Source: Hemerocallis citrina (Eukaryota; Streptophyta; Magnoliopsida; Asparagales; Asphodelaceae). Taken from it: a DNA stretch of 64,000 bases. The stretch lies in contig JACEHZ010000592.1 of assembly GCA_017893485.1 (NCBI GenBank), positions 310,001-374,000 on the forward strand. Direction: 5' to 3'. This document shows positions 57,040 through 64,000 of the stretch, piece by piece. The notes beneath the pieces were generated by a model, which had not been told where the DNA came from, made no database searches, and worked only from the letters and a program-made list of their open reading frames with translations. The translations under genes were made by a program, and so were the position numbers. Position 1 is the first letter of the stretch; each line of letters opens with the position of its first letter.

Positions 57040-58300
57040 CCTTGTTCCTCGGCAGACTTTTTTGCCGTATACGAGGGTCGGTACCTCGGCACCTCGGCTC
57101 GGAGAATCAACGCTTCGGCTCGATGGGTCAGTGCCTCGGTTCGGAGGGTCCGAGGGACGTGGAATCATCTGGGCCGTCCATCTCAGCGCGGATCCCCATA
57201 AAACGCCATCTTGTCGTTTAGTGGACGTGGCGAGATCTGAACCGTCCATCATGACGAGCGCGCTTTTTTACGAGATCCAACGGCTGATATGGGTCGGCGA
57301 GTTTTTTTGCCATATACGAGGGTCGGTACCTCGGCACCTCGGCTCGGAGGATCAGCGCCCCGGCTCGATGGGTCGGTGCCTCGGCTCGGAGGATCCGAGG
57401 GACGTGGTAAGATTTGACGAGCACGCTTTTGTACGAGATCCAGCGACTGATATGGGTCGGCGAGTTTTTTCAATATATGCGAGGGTCGGCACCTCGGCTC
57501 GGCATCTTCGCGCTGTTGTCCGAGGTGCCGAGTTGGCCGTTTTGGAGGAAGTGTTCCTTGAAGGGTCCACCCTTCCGTGCCCAGTGGCTCGGCTGAGCTG
57601 TTCGGTAGCTCGGAAGGCACGCGTGGGCGGATCTGGGCCGTTCATCTTGGCGCGCATCACGAGGATGGGGTTCAGATCACGAGAAAACGTTATCTTGTCG
57701 TTTTGTGGGCGTGGCGCAATCTGAACCGTCCACCAGATTCTGTCGCGAATTTTAGGGAGATCCGACGGTGACTTCGCCTCGGGACGATTTTTCTCCATAT
57801 ACGAGGGTCGGTACCTCGGCACCTCGGCTCGGAGACTCAGTGCTGTTGGTCGAGGCGCTGAGTTGGGTGTTTTAGAGGAAGTGTTTCTTGAAGGTTCCAC
57901 CCTTCCGTGCCCAGTGGCTCGGCTGTTCGGCTGAGCTGTTCGGTAGCTCGGCTGAGCAAGCCGACGGCAGGCAGCTCGGAAGGTACGCGTGGGCGGATCT
58001 GGGCCGTTCATCTTGGCACGCATCGCGAGGATGGGGTTCAGATCACGAGAAAACGTTATCTTGTCATTTTGTGGGCGTGGCGCAATCTGAACCGTCCATC
58101 AGATTCTGTCGCGAATTTTGGAGAGAGCCGACGGTGACTTTGCCTCGGGACGATTTTTCTCCATATACGAGGGTCGGTACCTCGGCACCTCGGCTCGGAG
58201 ACTCAGTGCTGTTGGCCGAGGTGCTGAGTTGGGTGTTTTAGAGGAGCGCAGTAGCTCGGTTGCTCAGCTGGGCTGTTCGATAGCTCGGCTTGGCAGACCG
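57040..58300 (+). repeat. Tandem repeats with CCATATACGAGGGTCGGTACC core
   Basis: The core ATATACGAGGGTCGGTACCT, followed by CGGCACCTCGGCTCGG, occurs at about 57066, 57312, 57474 (diverged), 57797 and 58163. The last two units are 366 bp apart and about 95% alike from 57620 to 58200 (GCGTGGGCGGATCTGGGCCG...). One further unit is at 62110-62290. Open frames here are by-products of the repeat. Confidence 0.8.
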
Positions 58301-58640
58301 GTGGCCGAGTCGTCGACTTAGTGTTTTCGAAGAGTTTTTTGCTTCTCGTAACGTCGCGACTTTCCGCTTGTCGCTTTGGCTTCTTAGTGGGCTTTTTACG
58401 TTTCCCAAGGAGGCCCATCATTTCAGGGGTTATAAGTTTTCACCCCCACTCCCAAGCTCATTTCTTACTCTTTACTCTCAAGACTTCACTTTTGTTCTCT
58501 AAGTTCTCTGCTAGCAGCGACTTTCGCTCCAAGGCGGTGCTGTTAGCTGTCGCGTGGGCCAGGCGATTTCCGGCGAGCGTATTCCGACCGTGAACGTCAC
58601 TTCAAAGGTCAGTTTACTTAGTCTTTGCCTTTATCTAGAG

Positions 58641-59613
58641 ATGTCAAGAGTGAACTCGGGGAGTGGGGCCTCGTCTTCGGGCGATGATGGTGCCGAGGAG
58701 AGGAGAAGGGCGGAAGCTCGGAGGAAGGGGAAGCAGGTCGTCGAACCGTCGGTTACAGAGGCGAGACGCGAGAAGAAGAGGAGGGTGGAGACCCAATCTC
58801 CCATAGTGGCGGTGATTGTGGAGAACCCGAAGCAAGCCCCCGAGATGGGACGATATCCCTCTGTCATGTCCGGGCATTCGGGGGTCAGGTAGTACGAGGG
58901 CGACCTCTTGGAGAAGGCGATCTATGGGAAGTCGAAGATCGTCGAGGAACCTAACCCGGTCCTTCCCACCGAAGCCGACGAGCTCATTTCGGTGTTGTCC
59001 GAGAAGGATCTTCTTCGGATCAGAAAGGCCTTCGCCATCCCTCCGGAGTACAAACTGATACTCCCCGGTTCCGGGATGCGAGCGAATTCCAAGCTGCCGT
59101 CGTCGGATATGTGCATGTTCGACTTCGACTCCTTGAATGCCGGGCTACGTTTCCCGCTGCATCCTTTCACCGTTCAGATCCTCGGCTGGTTCTGCCTCGC
59201 GCCGACCCAATTCATGCCGAACACATGGCGTCACGTGAACGCTTTCTTGCTTCAGTGCTACCGAGCCGAAGTAGAACCGGACCTAACGGTCTTCCGAGGG
59301 ATGTATCGCATAAACCGGCAGCACAAGACGGAGCATCGGTATTATTTGGGGCCGAGGAGGGGTGTTAGGATCGTAGAGAACCCCGACTTGATTAAGGGTT
59401 GGAAATTGAGGTATTTTATAGTAAGGGGTGAGGCGATACGGCACATTCCGACCCGGTGGAAAGTGGAGGTGCCGAAATTTGCCAGAGCCGACCCTGTACT
59501 GTCTGAGGCCGAGGAGGAGGTGGCGAGGAAGATCATGGCCCTTCCCCTGTTGAGTTGGAGGGAGTTGACGGAGGAGGTGCTATTCGGGTCCGGCCTTAGC
59601 CCCATCGACCCGA
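58641..59613 (+). CDS. C2 Transposase_28-like protein, exon 1 (one in-frame TAG)
   Basis: Reads MSRVNSGSGASSSGDD, a basic nuclear-type stretch (RRRAEARRKGKQ, REKKRR), a TAG at 58890, then on in the same frame: LLEKAIYGKSKIVEEP...DELISVLSEKDLLRIRKAFAIP...MCMFDFDSLNAGLRFPLHPFTVQILGWFCLAPTQFMPNTWRHVNAFLL...RRGVRIVENPDLIKGWKLRYFIVRG...SWRELTEEVLFGSGLSPIDP. This matches the plant 'putative gypsy type transposon' domain (Pfam Transposase_28, from memory). Despite the name it is found inside LTR retrotransposons, often antisense to gag-pol; function unknown. Exon end CCGA|GTATGC, phase 1, joins AAGCAATGAAG at 59703. The C1 copy has the same exon border. Except for the TAG the frame is clean. Confidence 0.72.
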
Positions 59614-59702
59614 GTATGCTCCTGACATCTCACTTATTTTCGTTTTTCTTTCAAGTCTTTAGTTCGTTTCGCTAACTCGTCTCTTTTTTTTGTCCGATGC
59701 AG

Positions 59703-60852
59703 AAGCAATGAAGATTGATTTTAACTCCATGATAGCCGATAGGTCGAAGTTGGCCGGGGGTAGGAAGAGAAAGAGGGCGGCCACGACTGCCTCATCTCCG
59801 CCGCCCACGGTCGCCTCGACCATCACTCCGCCCCCTCCGACTACTGAGGCGCCCTCGGAGGTTGTTGTTGCCGAGGATCCCTTGGCCCCTGTGGCCCCTG
59901 GCATGACTGAGGGGGCCTTTGACGTCAACGCGGCGCTGTCGCTTGAGGCTCCGCCGTTGACTAAAGCGGCCGAAGAAATCCTGACCGAGCAGCACAAGCA
60001 GCTTTTTGTGCCGAACTGGCAGGTGAAGAACCACGACAGGTTCCTCGACAACTCTCAAATGTCGGTTCAGGTCGTCAAGCATTTGGCGACGCCGAAGGAC
60101 AGAGCCGCACTGAAAGCGGGGACGGTCGGCGACGACACCTATGAGGTGGCTCGGTCGCTCGTGTCGATAAGTTTTTCTTCTGCAAATTCGTTCAAGTTTT
60201 ATGCCCGGTTTGCATATTGTCCTGACCGTTGTTTTTGCAGGCAACCTGCCACTTCGGCCATCTTCTCGAGGCGTTCGCCGAGCAGGAGAAGGAGCTGAGG
60301 GCCGCCAGCAACAAAGACAGTGCGGCAAAGGTCAAGGCGGTCAAGGAACTTGAGGCCGAGCAGAGGCGAACCGAGGCACTGGAAGTCCGGGTGGCCGACC
60401 TTGTTGCCGACCTGGAGAAAGCCAAAGGGCGTATCGACGTGGAGTCTGCCAAGGCCGCCAAGGCCGCCCAGGAGCTGGCTGCGGCGCTGAAGTCTGTGGC
60501 CGAAGAGAAGGCGGAGAAGGAGGCCTTGGCGACGAAGATCAGGGCCGAGGTGGAGAAGGAGGTCGAGGCCGAGGCGAAGAAGCACATGGCCGAGAACATG
60601 GAGCTGTCTTATCAAAGGGCACTCGATCATGTCCAAGATCGGATCCCTGGCTTCGAGCGGGTCGGCTACCGACTGTGGCCAAGGTCGCCTTCAGGCGACG
60701 AGGGGGAGGAAGGCGAAGGCGACGAGGCCGAAGGTGAAGACAAGGAGGAGGGGACCGAGCCACCTGTGGCGGACGGCCAGGTCGAGGGGAGGATCGAGGG
60801 GCCATCTGTCAATGCGCCCGTGGTCGAAGCGGCGACGCAGGTGGACCCCTGA
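59703..60852 (+). CDS. C2 protein, exons 2 and 3 (Ala/Pro-rich part and coiled coil)
   Basis: Exon 2 starts KAMKIDFNSMIADRSKLAGGRKRKRAATT, then a Pro/Thr-rich stretch and EEILTEQHKQLFVPNWQVKNHDRFLDNSQ, ending near 60160-60170 (donor uncertain). Exon 3 starts after GTTTTTGCAG at 60241 and is open to TGA at 60852: about 110 residues of heptads (QEKELRAASNKDSAAKVKAV, ELEAEQRRTEALEVRVADLV), then SYQRALDHVQDRIPGFERVGYRLWP and a Glu/Gly-rich acidic tail. GC-rich with strong third-position G/C, unlike the AT-rich neighbours. C1 carries the same parts in the same order. Probably a dimerising nuclear protein of the element; function unknown. Confidence 0.65.
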
Positions 60853-61025
60853 TCCCCTCGTTAAATTTTTGTAGTTTTCGTTTTGTTTTTTCTTCCGAGC
60901 ATTGTAATGCCTTTTGCGGACTGGCCACCGCTTTTAATGAATGAAAAATGTTTTGACTTCGAAGTTTTGTCTAAGTGTTTGGTTCGGCAATATAGTACTT
61001 CAATGCTATCCCTTTCTCATTTCAG

Positions 61026-61739
61026 ATTGTCGAGCAGACTCTTATCACCCCGGCTGATCGGCGCCGAGCCGAGTTGTTTAAGCGATCTCGGGAGGATCGT
61101 CTCGAGGGTGAGGTTCACCTGACGAGGAGGATACTTTAAAACTTAGAGATTAGGCATAGTGAGGCGTTGGCCGAACTGCACCATCTACGGATAGTCGAGA
61201 CCGAACTATCTGCTAAGGAGGAGGAACTGGCGCGAGTTTCGGCCGAACGGGACGACTTTGCGAAGAAGGTAGAACAGCTGCAAAGGGTGACGGTCGACAA
61301 GAGCATCAAGGTGACACACTTGCGCCGCATTATATCCGACAGCGCCGAGTACCCTGGTTCGGCCAAACTTCCTCGGTTTAAAGTGATAGTAAGGGATGAT
61401 ACATTGAAGGACCGGATCGTCGAACTGGAGGAAGAGGTTGCTCGGCTCAAGCCTCAGCCGGTGAGGGCTAACGTTCGGAGCACCTCGTGTACTCGCGAAG
61501 AGATTGAGCGAGGGATCACGTTCTATCAAGCGGCAAGCCGGACTCCTATCGTAGGCAGGTCAGCAGCCGACGCCCAAAGTGGCGTAGCGGTGTCTTCAAG
61601 TGGTGCTTCGGTTGGAGCGACTGTCAGGGTTAGCGGCGAGGAGGCATCTCGATTCGTTGGTCTGGAGATGAGCTCGGAGGTCAAGAAGCGCCGACCCAAG
61701 GTATCGCTGAACCGGAGCGTACCTCTTCCTCGGAGGTAG
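61026..61739 (+). CDS. C2 second coiled-coil frame (one in-frame TAA)
   Basis: Starts after a consensus acceptor (CTCATTTCAG at 61025): IVEQTLITPADRRRAELFKRS...RRIL, TAA at 61137, then in the same frame HSEALAELHHLRIVETELSAKEEELARVSAERDDFAKKVEQLQ and a Ser/Arg-rich tail ending PLPRR. The acceptor and first residues are matched in C1 (48778). The stretch between 60853 and 61025 has GCGGACTGGCCACCGC, also kept in C1, so it may be a 3' UTR of the preceding gene or a long intron. AATAAA at 61843. Confidence 0.55.
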
Positions 61740-62109
61740 TAAACGGGTCGTGTCTTATCCTCGGATGTTTTTAGAACCATCCTTCAGACTGTTTTTCGAA
61801 CTCTTTTTGTTGTAATCTTTTTGTAATTTTGTCCAAGTTTTTAATAAAATTGGAGTTGATTTATCCGATCTGTTTTCTGCTATCTTCTCATTGTGCTGTA
61901 ACTGCGCTAGCTAGGGAAGGCTCGAAATGAACAGTGAGGTGAGTGTTTGCTTCGTCAAGCACCTTAGCCCCTTCAGGTGCGGCTCGGTTCGGTCGCTAAG
62001 GTGCAGCTGTTTCTACGCTGTGGCCGCGTGGCCTGATCGTAGATTGGTGACCGGAGTGACTTTTGCTGAGCAAAGTGAAGCGATCAGAGCCGTTATAAGG
62101 TTGCATGAA

Positions 62110-62393
62110 TCTTGAGGCAGGTCCAGTTCCCAAGAAAATGCTATCTTGTCGTTTTGTGGACACGTGGCTGAATTAGATCCGCTCATCACGCCCTAGCACG
62201 CTTTCTGAGATGATCTGACGGTGGTTTCGTCTCGGGAGGTTTCTTCGCCATATACGAGGGTCGGTACCTCGTCCGCTCGGCTCGACAGTTGTGGGGGCAG
62301 GTCGGGATGGCCGTCCAACCCCGGCCCATTTGAAGACGAGCCGGTGAGATAAAGTCGAGCCATCGGAGAGATCCGATCGTTAGATTAGTTTAA
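62110..62393 (+). repeat. Detached repeat unit and a diverged satellite half unit
   Basis: 62135-62290 repeats the 57040-58300 unit (CTATCTTGTCGTTTTGTGG, CGTCTCGGGA, CATATACGAGGGTCGGTACC). 62290-62375 is a diverged version of the satellite half unit (TTGTGGGGGCAG...AAAGTCGAGCCATCGG), marking the array edge. Confidence 0.65.
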
Positions 62394-63884
62394 GGGTTGT
62401 GGGAGCAGTTCCGAATGGCGAGCTACTTCTAGATCGCTTAGGAGCGAACTTGCGAAGTAGAATCGAGCCAAGTGTTGGACTCCGAACCATTCAACGGCTG
62501 CGGGAGCAATTTCGAACGGCGATCTACTTCTGGCTCGTCTACGGGCGAGCCGGGGAAGAAGAGTCGAGCCGAGTGCTGGACTCCGAACCATCGTAAGATT
62601 AATTTATGGGTTGTGGGAGCAGTTCCAAATGGCGAACTACTTCTAGATCGCTTAGGAGCGAACTTGCGAAGTAGAATCGAGCCAAGTGTTGGACTCCGAA
62701 CCATTCAACGGCTGCGGGAGCAATTTCGAACGGCGGTCTACTCCTGGCTCGTCCACAGGCGAGCCGAGGAAGAAGAGTCGAGCCGAGTGCTGGACTCCGA
62801 ACCATCGTGAGATTAATTTATGGGTTGTGGGAGCAGTTCCGAATGGCGAGCTACTTCTAGATCGCTTAGGAGCGAACTTGCGAAGTAGAATCGAGCCAAG
62901 TGTTGGACTCCGAACCATTCAACAGCTGCAGGAGCAATTTCGAACGGCGATCTACTTTCGGCTCGTCTATGGGCGAGCCGAGGAAGAAGAGTCGAGCCGA
63001 GTGCTGGACTCCGAACCATCGTGAGATTAATTTATGGGTTGTGGGAGCAGTTCCGAATGGCGAGCTACTTCTAGATCGCTTAGGAGCGAACTTGCGAAGT
63101 AGAATCGAGCCAAGTGTTGGACTCCGAACCATTCAACGGCTGCGAGAGCAATTTTGAACGGCGATCTACTCCTGGCTCGTCCACGGGCGAGCCGAGGAAG
63201 AAGAGTCGAGCCGAGTGCTGGACTCCGAACCATCGTGAGATTAATTTATGGGTTGTGGGAGCAGTTCCGAATGGCGAGCTACTTCTAGATTGCTTAGGAG
63301 CGAACTTGCGAAGTAGAATCGAGCCAAGTGTTGGACTCCGAACCATTCAACGGCTGCAGGAGCAATTTCGAACGGCGATCTACTTTCGGCTCGTCTATGG
63401 GCGAGCCGAGGAAGAAGAGTCGAGCCGAGTGCTGGACTCCGAACCATCGTGAGATTAATTTATGGGTTGTGGGAGCAGTTCCGAATGGCGAGCCACTTCT
63501 CGATCGCTTAGGAGCGAACTTGCGAAGTAGAATCGAGCCAAGTGTTGGACTCCGAACCATTCAACGGCTGCAGGAGCAATTTCGAACGGCGATCTACTTC
63601 CGGCTCGTCTATGGGCGAGCCGAGGAAGAAGAGTCGAGCCGAGTGCTGGACTCCGAACCATCGTGAGATTAGTTTATGGGTTGTGGGAGCAGTTCCGAAT
63701 GGCGAGCTACTTCTAGATCGCTTAGGAGCGAACTTGCGAAGTAGAATCGAGCCAAGTGTTGGACTCCGAACCATTCAACGGCTGCAGGAGCAATTTCGAA
63801 CGGCGATCTACTTCCGGCTCGTCTATGGGCGAGCCGAGGAAGAAGAGTCGAGCCGAGTGCTGGACTCCGAACCATCGTGAGATT
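62394..63884 (+). repeat. 214-bp satellite, seven copies, each a dimer of two half units
   Basis: Seven copies at an exact 214-bp step. Each has half A (GGGTTGTGGGAGCAGTTCC...TAGAATCGAGCC) and half B (GGCTGCGGGAGCAATTTCG...AAGAGTCGAGCC), both ending GGACTCCGAACCAT; distances between these ends are 101 and 113 bp. Copies differ at a few sites each. Stops are rare on both strands, so each copy shows open frames of 112, 88 and 68 codons, but 214 is not a multiple of three and they cannot join into one protein. Confidence 0.93.
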
Positions 63885-64000
63885 GAGGAGTTAAAAGCAG
63901 AGAGATGTAACAGTATCAAAAATATGAAAAACTTTATTTATTAATATCCAATGATCGGCTGCTTCTAAAGTTGCTAGCCGTTATTACAATGAAAAATAAA
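63885..64000. other. Right window edge, unassigned
   Basis: Leaves the satellite at GTGAGATTGAGGAG and turns AT-rich. No feature recognised. Confidence 0.5.

Noticed and set aside
57031..58321. Many long open frames on both strands, up to 247 codons
   Set aside because: They follow the CCATATACGAGGGTCGG tandem repeats and change frame between copies; no domain.
62472..63944. Series of 112-, 88- and 68-codon open frames on both strands
   Set aside because: They repeat with the 214-bp satellite step. The unit length is not a multiple of three and both strands are open, so they reflect lack of stops in a GC-rich repeat.

Overview
The window is nuclear DNA of a flowering plant. It has one spliced host gene with a very long intron, plant-type LTR retrotransposons with initiator-Met-tRNA primer sites, hAT and Mutator-like non-autonomous elements, L1-type LINEs and a satellite array. 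I cannot name the species. I see no rRNA, tRNA or CRISPR locus. At least four fifths of the window is mobile or repeated DNA, much of it nested, so most open frames are element genes or accidental.

Layout. 1-3975: Ty1-copia element on the minus strand (gag and the left-truncated pol). 3978-8643: a copia LTR stub, a solo copia LTR with its target duplication, and remnants of two Ty3-gypsy LTR families, called here B (ends TGTAxxACC...GGGGxxxTACA) and A (ends GGGGCGTGACA). 8644-11749: a second, decayed copia element on the minus strand. 11758-12188: a foldback element just upstream of the host gene. 12373-19790: the host gene, a two-exon pentatricopeptide-repeat (PPR) protein whose 5.9-kb intron holds foldback elements, microsatellites and a possible SINE. 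20242-20643: a 402-bp Mutator-like foldback element.

20937-37303 is one nested stack. A plus-strand LINE is split by an hAT element (21861-36540, 8-bp duplication). The hAT holds a minus-strand LINE (22358-35835, 11-bp duplication). That LINE holds two head-to-head family-A elements. The reverse transcriptase of the right one is split by a 2951-bp solo B LTR (31868-34818). The right family-A element has two intron-like gaps in gag-protease.

37310-50761 and 55970-61850 are two related units (C1, C2). Each has an LTR-like promoter on the minus strand and, to its right on the plus strand, a set of open frames with a Transposase_28-like ('putative gypsy type transposon') domain, coiled coils and matching intron sites. 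This resembles the antisense accessory genes of Tat-lineage retrotransposons. C1 is cut by two nested B LTRs (one carrying a 961-bp hAT element) and by a solo copia LTR. 50762-55869 is an Athila/Tat-like gypsy element on the minus strand with a nearly whole gag, most of pol deleted, and a 3' LTR. 62394-63884 is a 214-bp satellite made of two related half units.

The most striking pattern is a palindromic ten-mer, CAGTCGACTG and close variants, that comes again and again in pairs or short arrays with start-to-start spacing of 20-22 bp (two helical turns). It is found in three unrelated retroelement families here, in both LTR and coding DNA.
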